A stretch of DNA of 64,000 nt, taken from NCBI RefSeq assembly GCF_000247695.1, contig NW_004624854.1, positions 4,628,322 to 4,692,321 on the forward strand. Direction: 5' to 3'. Each line of letters opens with the position of its first letter. Position 1 is the first letter of the stretch. Under the pieces are notes generated by a model that did not search any database, was not told the DNA's origin, and saw only the letters and a program-made list of their open reading frames with translations. The position numbers and the translations under genes were made by a program. Shown here in pieces: positions 1 to 11,875 of the stretch. This stretch comes from Heterocephalus glaber. Lineage: Eukaryota; Chordata; Mammalia; Rodentia; Bathyergidae.

Positions 1-1416
1 CCTACACGGATTCCCAGAGTCATTGGCCCTTATTTCAAAATTGACCTCAATATTCAGTTCTGATGCCTTTTTCTTAATTGCTAGATTCCATCCTCATGTG
101 AATCTTTTTGTTCTTCATCTGCCCTTTAAAACCTGAAATCTTAGGGAATGTCTTTTTGTGGGTAATTTTGGGGTTCCCCCAACTGCCCACCTTTGTATAT
201 TTTGCACAGTTGTGTACTGCAAAGGAGACCGGCCCTGTGTCGGCCACCCCTGCCTCCGCCGTTCACAGAGGAAAGGCCCGGAGGTCTCATTCGACTTCAT
301 CTCCCTTGGTATTACAGTCCAGGAGGCCAAGGCCCAGCAGAGGCTGGGGCCAACCAGGGAGAGGAGTGTCCTCTGCTCCCCAGCTTCAACAAGCTGCAAG
401 CACAATCCTGCCCCTCAGCGACCCTAAGCCACTATCCCGAAACTCTGAGAGATCCTCTTCACTTTGTTTCAATGATAAAGCTGCCTTTCAGTGCTTTCTT
501 TTAATTATCTACTAGTGCATGGGCTATTGAATGTGCAGAATGTCTGCTTGCTGTTACTTTTCTTTGTGCCTTTTCGATGCAATGTTAAGATTTCCCTCTC
601 TCATCTCCAATGTTCCCTTCTCTTTAATGATGGCACACATGGGTAGGTTCACACGCAACCAACCCGTGTGATGGTCTCTTAGACCAAGTCCAAGGGGGAC
701 CCCTTTAAATTCAAGGAGTTTAAGAGACACGCGCATTGGGAGGCAGCTAGGGAGCAGTGAGATGGGATTTGGATACTGGCGGTCTGGCTGCTAGAGTTAT
801 GTCCAAGCCCTGCACTGCCCGCCTCTCCGTGTGTGGCCAGCCAGACTCCACCTGTCAGGCCCCATAATGGCTGTACGTTCCCTCAGGTGCCAGCAAACGT
901 TATGGCAGTGCATTTTTCCTATTTTATTTGAAAGCATCTTTAGTTCTATCAGTAAAAGAATCACAGACTTCTGTATGGTAAACAACCATGCGTTGGGTCA
1001 CAGATTCAAAACCGTCTTCTCTGTTTTAGAGAGTGAGGAAGCAGAGTCCGAAGCCCGCGGGCATCTCTTCGAGCGTGGGCTTTCCATCCTTCAGCCTTCC
1101 GGCAGCCTGTATTTTCTAACTCTTGCCTGAAGACCAGTTTTCACTCATTTTAGGCCACACACAGTTTCTCATCAAATATTTTGCTTCTAAGTGAGCTGTG
1201 AAAATGAAATTCAAAAAATGATGACAGAAATACTGCTTTAAAAAACCTTCCAGAAGGCTTCACAGTCACAAAATAGAAGTATGAGGAAAAGATGTCCTGT
1301 CAGTGTTAGGAAGGTGTGAAGGGACGAGGGAGAGCCGCGTTTTACTAGAAAAGGCTGCAAAGACTTGCTTACGCCCTTAATCTACTCACACCTGCTGTCT
1401 TTTAACAAAGAATATT
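1..1416. other. Unique intergenic sequence, nothing recognised
   Basis: I see no repeat, RNA gene or convincing coding frame. Short overlapping frames at 108-515 on both strands have no recognisable protein features and overlap each other, as chance frames do. Confidence 0.6.
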
Positions 1417-1532
1417 GCCAGGCATGGTGGTGCACATCTGCAGTTCCAGCACTCGGGGGTCAGAGACAGGAGAATCACCACAAATTCAAGGCCAGCCTGA
1501 GCTACATAGCGAGACCCTGTCTCAAAAAAATA
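1417..1532 (+). repeat. B1 SINE (7SL-derived)
   Basis: The copy begins gccaggcatggtggtgcaca and runs through the B1 hallmarks 'aggccagcctgagctacat' and 'gagaccctgtctc', ending in an A-rich tail. It is a monomer with no ID half. Such elements are Pol III transcribed and moved by L1 machinery. Confidence 0.93.
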
Positions 1533-1568
1533 AATAAATAAATAAATAAATATATATATATATATATG
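1530..1568. repeat. (AAAT)n then (TA)n microsatellite in a SINE tail
   Basis: The poly-A tail of the B1 has become about five aaat units followed by about nine ta units. This is the usual route by which SINE tails seed microsatellites. Confidence 0.9.
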
Positions 1569-2039
1569 TACATAAGATAATACTGAAATATTTTCACTAG
1601 AACTTACATAAGACACCACTAGTATTGATTCCAGTGACTTATTACCAGATTAACTGAGAACTGGTAAGAGAGAAATTATAAAACATTTCCCTCCTGAAAT
1701 TTCAGTCCTAGGAGAAAGACACCGGGACAGGCACACCCTCGGAAAACAGAGCCCCTATGCCCTACTTCTGAAGTCATGAAGGGTGCATTTTATCAAAGCA
1801 CAAATGCAGATCTAATTAAGGAGGAAATCTGCGATCTAACAAACAGGGAGCCCAGCCAAGCTTTGCAACAAAAAGAAAGCTCACAGTTCCAGGTGATGTG
1901 CAAAGCCAGGAAGAGTCCACGCTGGACCATTCGTGAGGCAGGACTGGAGACCATGTCCAAGTGAAATGACAAACAAAATCACATATTTTAATAATCCAAA
2001 TAAAGAAAGGTGAATGGGACCTTTAAAATTATCTATTTA
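1569..2039. other. Unique sequence, nothing recognised
   Basis: A 62-codon frame at 1776-1964 has no recognisable motif. No repeat was identified. Confidence 0.5.
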
Positions 2040-2230
2040 CAGCCATGTGTGGTAGTGCATACCTGTAATCCCAGCACTCTAGAAGGCTAAGGCAGGAATA
2101 TTCCAAGTTTGAACCCAGCCTGGGCAACTCAGGACTTAATGAAACTCTGTCTCAAAAATTGAGGGTGGGGGTATTTGGGAATATCACTCACTGCAAAGGC
2201 CCTGGGTTCAATCCCTTGTACCAGAAAAGA
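2040..2230 (+). repeat. B1-dID composite SINE
   Basis: The left part is B1-like (cctgtaatcccagcactc, then cccagcctgggcaac, then ctgtctcaaaa). It is followed by an A-rich joint and an ID-like right part with a Pol III box B (gggttcaatccc). This two-part architecture is the main clue to the rodent lineage. Confidence 0.9.
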
Positions 2231-2578
2231 TGCATACAGATGCAGATACACCAAACGTTGTCTTACTTTGAGCTTGTTGTAGGAGAGAATGTATTTGACC
2301 CAGGCAGTTGTCCTCACAAGGACATAGGTTTAGTCATAGAAGATGACAGGCTTTTCTCAGGAACCCTGCTCAGCCCTGTAGCAAATGCTCTCCAAATATC
2401 TCACAACTGCTCTTTGTACAATTGTAGAACAGAGCACAAATCCCAGTCTATGACAACATAAAGATGAGGGTTTAGCCAGCCGAAACTGGGAGATTTATGA
2501 GGAAGAGAAGTACAGGAAAATATAAGGTGATTTCTTCATCCGACTTAATGAGAGTGCAGAGATATTATTTAGAATTGA
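2231..2578. other. Unique sequence, nothing recognised
   Basis: This lies between two SINEs. No repeat or gene feature was recognised. Confidence 0.5.
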
Positions 2579-2642
2579 GGGGCCAGGGACAAGGCTCCAC
2601 GTGGAGCACTTGCCTCGTGTGGGATGCCTCGGGTTCCATCCC
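2579..2642 (+). repeat. ID SINE, 5' part (split copy)
   Basis: An ID head (ggggccagggacaaggctc) leads to a box B-like 'gggttccatccc'. The element then stops abruptly where an LTR-like sequence begins. Its missing 3' end reappears at 3094-3118, so the two pieces are one interrupted SINE. Confidence 0.8.
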
Positions 2643-3093
2643 TGTGTGATAGTTAACTGATTGTGTCACCTTGAGTGAGAAGCACCTGACTAAATTGGAT
2701 CGGGGTAGCCTGGGTGTGGCTGAAGGGATTCACTGAAGACAGAAGACCCTCCCTGGGTGTGAGTGGCACAGACCAATGGGCTTTTAGCCTGGATGGAATA
2801 CACTAATGGGAAGAAGGAAGGCTGCTTCTGATTCTTCAGAGGAGCTCCAGTTTCACCTTCACCCTGGACGTCATTTCCCAGCTTCCAGGGCGGACACTTC
2901 GGCCTCCTGATGCGGACGCTGCACTGAGCTCCAGGCCTGCGACTGGATCCTTCTGGTCTCCAGCCTGCAGACAGCCCTTTTGGCCTCTCCCACACCCAAC
3001 TCTGGTCAGCCATAGTAAGCCTCGCTTGTAAATTCTTACACATTTGTATGTCTTGAATTAAATTTGTTTCTCTAATAAGTGCTGACTGATACA
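2643..3093 (+). mobile_element. Solo LTR-like element inserted into an ID SINE
   Basis: About 450 bp starts with TG (tgtgatagttaactg), ends with ...tgatACA and carries 'aattaaatttgtttctct', like the poly-A signal region near the end of many LTRs. It sits exactly inside an ID SINE. A short target duplication (cctg/ccta, one mismatch) is possible. The head resembles rodent MaLR or ERVL-type LTRs ('tgtcaccttgagtg'), but I cannot name the family. No internal retroviral coding region is attached. Confidence 0.65.
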
Positions 3094-3118
3094 CCTAGCA
3101 CCTCAAAACAACAAAAAA
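3094..3118 (+). repeat. ID SINE, 3' part (split copy)
   Basis: The stretch cctagcacctcaaaacaaca plus an A-run is the normal 3' end of an ID element. It continues the copy interrupted at 2642. Confidence 0.75.
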
Positions 3119-4815
3119 GTAAAGATGTAAATGTACTATTTTAGTTATGAAGACAACATAAGCAGTAGAAGCCCTCACTAAATGAATACTAACTACCACT
3201 GGCACGCTAAATGACGTATGTCCGTTACTTTACTGTCTTACTGTTTATATTGTCATAGAGGAAAAAGCAACCTAACCCTCTTCAGGACACAACTCTCTCC
3301 AGTTCAGGACTCCTCTGAGTCTAAGAAGCTCCTCCTGAGTAGCTACAGGTTTCATTTTTAGAAACCATGCATGATCGCTTATGTCTGTGACTCCCACAAG
3401 TCCTGGGACACAGACAGAAGGTCCTCAAACAATAGCCGTATTTCCTCGCCATCAGCATTTCCCATAATCCAGCCGGAAGATCCTGCCTGCATACAAGCAC
3501 ATGTGGTCCAACTCCACGCCGCTGCTCAAAGTCCGGCGTGGCTGGTGCCCAATGGTCCCACGTGAGATCAAGTGTGACGCGATGCAATGATCGTGGCCTT
3601 CTGTGGACATATCCTGCCTCTGTTACTCGTGTGCCTGAGACCCTGGCAAGTTATTAAACCTATTTCACCTTTAGTTCCCCCCAGGTAAGATGAAGGGCTC
3701 AGCCCCCTGCCCCACAGGATCGCTGATGATCCGGGGACCCAGGGAGACACCGCACCAGGCCTTTGGCAAGGCGCCTGGCACACATGAGGTGCGGGAATGC
3801 TACGGCTTCCTTCCCTTACAGATGGCATTTTTGCATCGCCATGAAGTGTTCTTACTACGTTTTTCTCTTCTTTATTCATCTAAACATCTGTGTTTTAAGA
3901 AATGTCCTTTTGTGTCCAAATGTCCACAATTCTGTGACCAGTACACTCATGAAGGGAGTCCATTCTGATAGCCGGGTCTCTCCTGGGCTCGGCTGGAAAC
4001 TGGATTGCTGCTGCCACCTGGTGGCTAGAAGAGTTGGAGGCAGCGCTTTACGGGAGCTCCTGGCGCGCAGAGCCGTGTGGGTGAGGGCGGCGCCTCAGCA
4101 CACACACTTGAAACCTCGATTTATTTTCTAAGTGCCGGTGTCCGGAAGTAGGGACCCATACTGGTTTGTTTCCGCCTTTTGGATTCTAAATCAAGGTCAA
4201 GACTAACTGTGGGTAGAAACATTAACTTGGCCAAGGTTGACTTTGAAGATCTGAAATTTTTTTTTCCATTTCTCTTCCCATATTTTCTTGGCTTCTGAAG
4301 TCCTCATTTCACATACTCTACTTGTTCTTCCTCCTATCAAAAAGTGTTCATAAAAAACCTGGTAAGATAATTGACTCCAGGGGGAAAGTAACTCATGGTA
4401 AGGTAGTCTGGGAAGCCATTAGACCAAGGCAGCTCTAGTACCCTGGTTCCTACGTAGGCAACTACAACCCAACCCAGTATAATCACTCGTGGTCTAGGAA
4501 ACAAAACAAGATTCACTGATGAGAATCCACCCGTTAACTCCAACTAGGGACTTTCACTGGAATGGCCCAAATAAGACTATGAGGCTGCGTCGACAAATCA
4601 AATGATCCCACTGCTCTGCTTCCAGGGTCACCACTGGAAAGCCTCTCCGGGATCCTCTTGGCAGAGCCTCAACCCGCTTGCAATCAGGTGCTGCCCAACT
4701 CGTGAGCCGCTGTTTACTCAACTAAACGCTTCGCTACTTTAATATGCCTCGGTTCGTTGCCTAACACTAATAAAGTTTAATGTGACTTCTCTTCCTGTAA
4801 TGTTGGAATTTCTTT
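3119..4815. other. Unique sequence with one CTCF-like site
   Basis: No transposon was recognised. The only clear element is the CTCF core match at 4011-4024. Several open frames of 64-122 codons overlap on both strands and look like chance. Confidence 0.55.
4011..4024 (-). promoter_or_regulatory. CTCF core motif match
   Basis: The plus strand reads ctgccacctggtgg. Its reverse complement, ccaccaggtggcag, fits the CTCF core CCASYAGRKGGCRS at all 14 positions. It lies in unique sequence, not in a SINE. Occupancy cannot be read from sequence. Confidence 0.55.
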
Positions 4816-4926
4816 CCTTTTTTTTTTTTTGAGACAGGGTCTCGCTATGCAATTCAAACTCTCGGTGATCCTCCTGCCTTTCCATCCCAAATGCTGGGAT
4901 AACAGGGTCCACCATCACACCGAGCT
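4816..4926 (-). repeat. B1 SINE, antisense
   Basis: A T-run (poly-A tail read in reverse) leads into gagacagggtctcgctatg and ends near the reversed B1 head 'ccaccatcacaccgagc'. Confidence 0.9.
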
Positions 4927-5239
4927 TGACATTGGAGTTTTTAATATTCTGTTTTGAAGGAGAAAGTATGTGTTCGTGATAACAAATTAGTAAAGGTCCT
5001 CTCGCATCTCAGTCACACAGATATATGCACTACAACTATTCCTTTTATTGCTTAAAAAAGGCAAATGCTACACTAGCTATTCTGCATCTTCCTCTTTCCT
5101 CCTCATATATCTTGGGTATTATGTCATGGTATTTGCACTTTGACAGGAATATAAACACTGTTGTCCTCTGGAAAAAAGAATAAATCTTTTCTTTGTGCAA
5201 GCTGAGGAATCTGCAAACAGAGATAAAGGAGGTTTCAGG
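4927..5239. other. Unique sequence, nothing recognised
   Basis: This is AT-rich spacer between a B1 and the MER5-type relics. No feature was recognised. Confidence 0.5.
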
Positions 5240-5470
5240 TGGGGGTCTCAAGCTTTATTGAGGATGTGAATCACCTGGGACATTTGAAAAGCGAGGTGGA
5301 ATCCCTGTCTGATCCAGTAGGTCTGGAGCCGCCTTGGGATGACGCAGGCAGTGAGGAATGTGCTTTTCCTATCTTGGGCTCTGTGATCACTCTGAGAATC
5401 TGTTTGAAGGCAGAGATTCTCAGCCCTCCATGCATGTTAGAATTGCCTGGATGTTCTAAGATATTCTGAT
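5240..5470. mobile_element. MER5-type hAT-Charlie relic (first copy)
   Basis: Diagnostic MER5A phrases are visible in degraded form: 'gaatcacctggga', 'gatccagtaggtctgga' and 'gagattctcagccc'. MER5A is a short non-autonomous hAT element shared by placental mammals, so this insertion should be old. Confidence 0.6.
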
Positions 5471-5539
5471 TCTGACTAGCTTGACCTGGGACTGATACAA
5501 TGACCCACATGAATCTCAAGAGTGACCATGATTGAAAAT

Positions 5540-5740
5540 GCAGTGCTTCTTAAACTAGGCTGCTTACTGGAATCATTCAGGAAACATTAAAAAATACTGA
5601 AGCCTGTGTCCCAGCCCCAGAGATAGTGATGTAATTCCCTGGGGTGTGGTTGGGTTCTGAGAGACATTGGTGGCCCCGTGATTCAAGTGAGCTGCCCAGG
5701 CAGAGGGAACAGGGTTTAAGAATGAATGGGCTACCTGATG
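5540..5740. mobile_element. MER5-type hAT-Charlie relic (second copy)
   Basis: This is another degraded copy with 'gcagtgcttcttaaacta', 'ggaatcattcaggaa' and 'gcctgtgtcccagcccca'. It lies in the same orientation directly after the first copy. Confidence 0.55.
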
Positions 5741-8589
5741 GTCCCAGATCAGGTCAATGAGGCTGACAGAGAGGGGAGTGAGCTTGTCTCTGGTGCCTCT
5801 ATCCAGACAGACATGGGAAAGCAGAAGTAAAGACAGCATCCTGTCCCCAGAACAGGTGGTGCTGCTCAGTAAGTACCTCTTGCATCAGAATTCTGTTTTC
5901 TGACATTGGTATGGAGTGAAGACAGTGACAACCAACTGCTCATCCTTGGTCAAAAGGTTCCATCAAATGAGTTTCAATTCATGGCAGGAGAACCAAACGC
6001 CAACCCTACCTCACACCTCCATTAGCCCATCGCTCATGTGAAAGCCAAGTGGCCTGGCACAGGGACTCCCATGGCTGAGAAACGGAGCCCTCAGCCCTGC
6101 CCTGTGGCATGGCACAAAGGACGTTCCTAGCCTGGGCCAGCCTCCACTGGCCAAGGCATTTTCTGCATTCCTCTGGGCACTGATAATTTGGCAACATTTT
6201 GATTGGAGGTGCATCAGCAGACGTCCCTGAACTCCCCTGTAATGCTTTCCCCATGGAAAGAACACTTTCCACACTTAGCTCCTTTAGCTGCTTTCTACAA
6301 AGACAAGCTTGGAACTGAAGAGCGAGCCGGTTTCTATTTCAAGCTCTCTCAAGAAGTTGATAGTTTATTTTTTAAACCTTCCTTTCTAATAACCTCTCTG
6401 GATGGCAAACAGATTAGTTTTTTGTTTTTAACTTGATCAGGCATAAGAACAAGAACTGCTAACATTTCACTGGATGTGCTCTTTGGCAACTCTCCAGTGA
6501 AGCCTGTTTAATTTACAGCAATATGGCTGCAGGCAAGTGACCCTAATGAGGGAGACTAAAGATTTAGAGTTAAATATTAAATTTATCTTAGTCTTTATTT
6601 CTTGCTGTTCCAACCAATAAAAAAATGCCCCTGGGATATTCTACCACGAGCACATCCAGCCCATGGCACCTTGTGCTCAGCCAGAAAGACATTTAACTCT
6701 GAATTACACGTAGAGCAGCCGCAGTTCCACAGTATTAGTTTCCTTTTTATTTTACTTTGGCGGTATAACCTCTGTTGCTTGGGAACAGGACAGGCTAATA
6801 GTTCCTACCTGAAATAGCTTGGCATAGGTTTTCCTTTACAGGATAATAACCTGGCTTTCTTTTTCAGGAACATGCTCTAAACCACGGCACCAGTAAATGG
6901 ACCAGCAAGGAGACAGAGGAACACATGGGGTGAGGCCTTTTCTGTTTCCAAGATGTTGCTGATTAAATCCAAGTTCCTGGTTGACTAGTATATCTCAAGG
7001 GTATAATGAAAGAAGCTGGGAATGGCATTCACTATGCAGTCACTATAGCTCCACAATATTAATATTCTGGTGGAACAAACTATACAAAGGCACCCAGTGA
7101 ACTGAAGATGCAGCGTTTCCTTCTCCCATCTCAGTCTGCTACCTCTCCACCTGCTGTGGAGCCTGCTGACCCTCAGTGCTCTGGAAAGCCTGCCTCCCTG
7201 GCTGTCAGGACTGCCTTGGCTCTGACTGACCTTCTCTTCCTTCACTCCTCCCCGTCATGTGCCCTGTGAGAGGACCTTTGCACATTCCTGCCCTCCGCAT
7301 CTCACCTGCAGCCCTCCTCTCCCGAGTATGCATCCCTTGTTTCAGCTCCGGATCCTGCCCATGTGCAATGGCTCCACATTTTTGCAAGCCCCAGGCCCAT
7401 AAGTCCAGCTGAGCACAACTCCTACAGCCTCGAACACTCAACCGAACCAACTGTGTCACTTTGCCCCCCGCCAGTTGCTTCCATGACAAAAAGAGCTCCC
7501 AGATCCTCTTCGTATTTCTATACTTTATAATCCCTCCTTTGGTTGATTTCTATAACTTCCTTTCTGGTTCTGCTTCGTTCCAGTATTTCCCCCTTGTATC
7601 TGTTTTCTATAATGTTTTGAAGGCTTTCGTTATAATCAGATGTGTCTGGACTCTGTGACTTATCACTGCCCACAGAATGCAGCACTGGAGAGTTTGCACA
7701 AAGCGCCGATTTACCAATGATAGGGCTCAGATCTTTGCACCTTTTCCTGCATCCTCCCCTGCCCTCGCACCAAGCTCTTCCACCACCCAAACACCACTGC
7801 GTGCTTCCATCCCAGTCATGGAGTGCCTGTCGCATCATCAGTCATGCAATAGGGAGGCCACCTTGCTGGTGGCTCTTAACCCTGCCTCCATCCTACGGTT
7901 TTCTCTCTCGTTTCTGCATCCCTTTTGCACAGCTATCATTATTTTGATGTATTTTTACCTGCCTTTATCATCTGACTCGAACCTCTAGGTGGTAAAGGAA
8001 AGCGTCAGTAATGACGCACGGCACTGGTTGGACACCACGGGACGCTTCGGCGCACTCACACATGTTGCCCTCCTTCGCTGAAGAGCCCTTCAGCCCTAAC
8101 CCTCCGCTCCTGGGTCTTTCACTTCGTCTCCTGCCCAGGCATCTAGTGATGTGGTCGGGGCCACAAGACAGCCTGAGGACAAGCAGCCCAGAACGGGAGC
8201 TTGGATGATCAGGTGGCCCTCGACTGAGCATTTAGGGTTCGGGGCTGAGCGTGGTTTCAGGCTGCCATGGGAGTCTTGGAAGGTGTCCCCCGCGGATACC
8301 AGAAGCGGCTCCACAACCTGTGACCCAGGCATAAGAAGGGGGTCAGCGAGAATGGGGCAGACCCCGTGGGTGCTCACGCAGTCCTCACGGCTGCAGCGCG
8401 GCCCTCGTCTGCTAAGATGCCTGGCTCCCTCCCTGGGGACAGGCGCACGCCTTGTGCCCTCTGCCTCTGTCTGCCCCATCCTGCGGCACGTATCTCATTA
8501 AGTGCCGTTTCTGTTTACCTAGCTTCACTCGCTAGATTGAGCCCTCTTAGAGAAGGGGTTGTAGTTTTGGGGTTTTTGGTTGTGGTTTC
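5741..8589. other. Long unique stretch, possible weak L2-like segment
   Basis: Mostly unrecognised. Around 7205-7340 a C/T-rich passage including 'gaggacctttgcacattcctgcc' resembles the L2 3' region, but the match is too weak to call. Open frames up to 127 codons at 8096-8501 occur on both strands in a GC-rich patch and show no family features. Confidence 0.4.
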
Positions 8590-8762
8590 TTTTTATGGTG
8601 CTAGGAATTGAACCTAGAGATACATCCTTAGCCCTTTCTTTATTTTTAAAATTTGAGACAGGGTCTCACTAAGTCACTACTAAGCTGCCCAGGGTGGGCT
8701 TGAATTTGCAATCCTCCTGCCTCAGCCTTCAAGAGTACTGAAATTACCGTGCCCAGTGATGT
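8590..8762 (-). repeat. B1-dID composite SINE, antisense
   Basis: Read in reverse, an ID part comes first (ggtgctaggaattgaaccta, with a reversed box B). An A/T-rich joint follows, then a reversed B1 (gagacagggtctcactaag) ending near 'ttaccgtgcccagtga'. Confidence 0.85.
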
Positions 8763-9054
8763 TGCTTCTTTTTACATCTTTCAATGTCCAATGCTAACAG
8801 AGTGCCTGCCATACAAAAAGTACCTGGTAGGTATTTGATAGATGAATGTACAGTTTCTGTGTTAGGTTCTATGAGCCATATCTGGAACAATTACTCAGCT
8901 TTTAAAATGCAAAAATAATCATTGACAATATGCAAATAAATAATCATTGATGTGCTTCTATAATACTCTGTGCACAATGAAATCTGAATTTCACTTAATT
9001 TTCACATCATAAAATATTCCTTGCTTTCTTCAGCCATTTATAAATGTAAAAACC

Positions 9055-9205
9055 AGCCAGGCATGGTGGCACACATCTGTAATCCCAGCACTTGGGAGGC
9101 TGGGACAGAAGAATTGCTGTGAGTTCGAGGCCTCCCTGGGCTACATAGTGAGTTCAAGGCCATCTTGAATTATAGAGCAAGGGCCTATCTCCAAAACAAC
9201 CAAAT
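9055..9205 (+). repeat. B1 SINE
   Basis: It starts cagccaggcatggtggcaca and includes 'ctgtaatcccagcacttgg' and two similar passages 'gtgagttcgaggcc' and 'gtgagttcaaggcc'. The internal duplication makes it longer than a minimal B1. Confidence 0.9.
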
Positions 9206-10480
9206 TTTTAAAAATAAGAATGTAAAAACCATTCTTAGAGTGGACTGTACCAAGCAGGGGGTAGATTTGGTCCACAGAGTTGGTCCAGGCACCATAGTTT
9301 GCCCACTCCTGCCTTGGGGCTCTCGAGCGACACTCCAAACCTCCCCCAGCCGGTAAGCACTCTGGTGTCCCGAGCCCGGGTCGCAGGAACCTGACGGTAT
9401 TGGCCGCCAGCGATGCCCACTCACCGCACATCACCCCGGGGTGGGCTGCAGAAACACTTTCCAAAGTCCCACTTTCCTGCTCTCTGGCAGACAAAGTTGA
9501 TCTCAGGGAGAGGACTCTGAGGTCTGGGAATAGGTGCTACTGGGAACTGGTGGAGGGCTGCAGGTCCCTCAGAGAGCGCACTCCCAAGGGCATTGCATGT
9601 GCCAAATTGCTGCCGATCTGTTACAAATAAAGGAATTTAAAATTCCCAATCAAAGTGACACTGCAGAGGACAGTGTCGAGGTAATGGGACTATAGTGCTG
9701 GAAACAGGTCAGTGGAAAGACACCTGCCTTTTACAGTGACAGAAATAGCTCTGCAGCACTGGGCCGCTGCCTCTCTTAACCCAGAAGTGTGTCTGGAGTG
9801 GCCGAGGGCACTCTGCACACAATTTGTCTTGCCTGTTGCGAGCAGGCATCAGCTACTTCTTGCGTATCTCTCGCGGGTCACTAGGGGGTTTTGCCAGACT
9901 TCGAAGAAGGGGAAAGAGAAGGCCTCATAGCAGCACAGTCTGGCATCCATGCAAACACATCCACTGCTCCACACTCACGTTTACCTCATGCTCACTAGGT
10001 CCTGAGAAGCTGAATGTGGGTGACGGCATCCTAGGAGGGTCTAGCAGATGCTCTGCCAGCCACAGCGAACTGCCACTTGCCCTGTGGTGGGACACACCTT
10101 GGGGTCCCAGAGCCTCAGTGGCCTCGGGTGATGGGAGGCAGTTGGATTAGACCTGGAGGTCCTTTCCCATTCAGTGATTCTGGGATTCTCTATATTCTCC
10201 TACATTCTTATAACCAGAATGTCAACAGATCTCTCATCCACGTTTGGATTTGGAGAGAACACAGAGTCTTGTATGCAGTATTGTGGCCCAAAAGCCTTTG
10301 GCCGGGGTGTCATCATGAGTCCCCCATCAGGCAAATCCAAGTCATGAGGCTCTACAGGACAACTGGCATGCACCCTCCAGAGCTCCACTCTATGCAACAT
10401 AGATGTTTTTAATTTTAAAATTTTCCAGATTCAAAGAGATAAAAATTTTAAATGGGATTTAGAGACATGATAACACACAA
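9206..10480. other. Unique sequence with a possible hAT scrap
   Basis: At 9255-9320 the wording 'gtagatttggtcc' and 'ccatagtttgcccactcctg' recalls the end of an ancient hAT element that reads '...ccatagtttgccgacccctg'. The rest is unrecognised. Frames of up to 117 codons here overlap one another and are treated as chance. Confidence 0.4.
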
Positions 10481-10800
10481 CGGCTATGGGGATATTCAGA
10501 GTGATCTGACCAGGGACAGATGTACAATTACACACCATGACTCTATATAGGAGAATTGCTTTGTTTTTAGGAAACAGCAGCTGAAATGTTTGCGGGTAAA
10601 ATGTCATGGCGTCTGCAATTTACTTTCAAGTAGTTCTGAGGGAAATAACGGATTGGGGAGTAGGAGGTAAAGGAAATGTAAAATACCACCAAGAGATAAA
10701 TCCAGAAGAAGGGCATGAAATCTTTTGTTGCACTATTCAAGTCACTTTTCTGTGGGTTTGGATTTTTCCAAAACTAAAAGTTGGGGAAAATGTTTCCATC
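10481..10800 (+). mobile_element. Ancient L1 3' end (L1M-type)
   Basis: The phrases 'atggcgtctgcaatttactt' and 'gtgggtttggatttttcc' followed by 'aaaactaaaagttgggg' are typical of the 3' ends of old mammalian L1 families. Only the 3' tail remains. Confidence 0.6.
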
Positions 10801-11440
10801 ATTCTATGGAGGCAGGAACCCTGGAAGAAAACCCAGGGAAAGAGACTGAGGAAGAGAATTGTTTCCTTTGGGGAAGTTGAGATCTTGGATGCATACGAAC
10901 AGCAAATGAGAGCTTCGAGGCCGGAAGACAGAGGAAGAGTCTCCAGGTCCCACTTTCTTAGGAAAGAGAGTCAGCAGGGAAGCCACATCCAGAGCTGAGC
11001 AGAGCAACCTCTGAGGGGGCTGAGCATGCAGGACTCAGGAGAACCCTGAGACCCGGAGAAGCTGTGGGCAGCGTCTGCACAAGTCACACCAAGGGCTGAT
11101 GGTTGCTTCAAGTGTAGAGGAAATCTGCACGGATTTGACCAGCGAGACCCAGGAAGGTCACGGCCATGAGAGGCATCCCCGAGTCAATTCAGAGAGTTCC
11201 TGAGAGAGGGGATGGGAGTGGCCGGGCTGTGAGGGGAGCCACAGCAAGGCACGACAAAAGTAGGTAGAGGCCAAGCCTGGCTGGACCCTGGGATGGTGGA
11301 TTCCTTTCCAGACAGGATCGTCCTCCTCAGATTACAGAAGTCATGGGACAAGGCCGATTTGAACACTGGGTGCTTTTAGAGAAACAATAGTCTCTGACTT
11401 TGTGTCTCTCATATGGGTGTCAGAAAAAAATCTGGGTCTA
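10801..11440. other. Unique purine-rich sequence
   Basis: No repeat was recognised. The 130-codon frame 10606-10998 begins inside the preceding L1 tail and is not supported as a gene. Confidence 0.45.
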
Positions 11441-11875
11441 AAAACAGAACTGTCTTGGAAGCAGCCTATGTGTCCATCAACAGATGAATGGAGAGAGGAA
11501 ATGTGGAGTTTACACACAGTGGAGTACTATCCTGCCATAAAGAAGGATAATCTCGGTCATTTGTAGGAAAAAGGGATGCAACTTGAGATCATAATGTTCA
11601 GTGAAATAAATCAGATGCACAAGCTTAAGTATTAGATGGTCTCTGTTATAGGAGAAACCCAAAACATGAAGAAGTTAATGGGTGAAATAAAAGATAGATT
11701 CTAGCGAACAGGGAAATGGAACTTTTGCACAAGGGAAGCAGACCAACAGATGGAGGGACAGGAGAGAAGGGAAGGGGATGGAAAAGAACTAAGATGTGCT
11801 ATGTGTGTGTACCAAGTCCCCCATGGATGTGATCACTGTGCAGTGCGAACGTTTACTGACAAACAGTAAAATAAA
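11441..11875 (+). mobile_element. L1 3' fragment (end of ORF2 plus 3' UTR)
   Basis: The stretch contains 'gtgtccatcaacagatgaat', 'gagtactatcctgccataaa' and 'gttcagtgaaataaatcaga', which encode the end of L1 ORF2. A purine-rich 3' UTR (gggacaggagagaagggaag) and an AATAAA-like end follow. It is 5' truncated, as most L1 copies are. Confidence 0.8.

Noticed and set aside
9255..9320. Possible hAT element end
   Set aside because: Only a few short phrases match. Mentioned in the regional note but not called.
10606..10998. 130-codon plus-strand frame
   Set aside because: Its first part is an old L1 3' end, and the rest is purine-rich sequence without family features.
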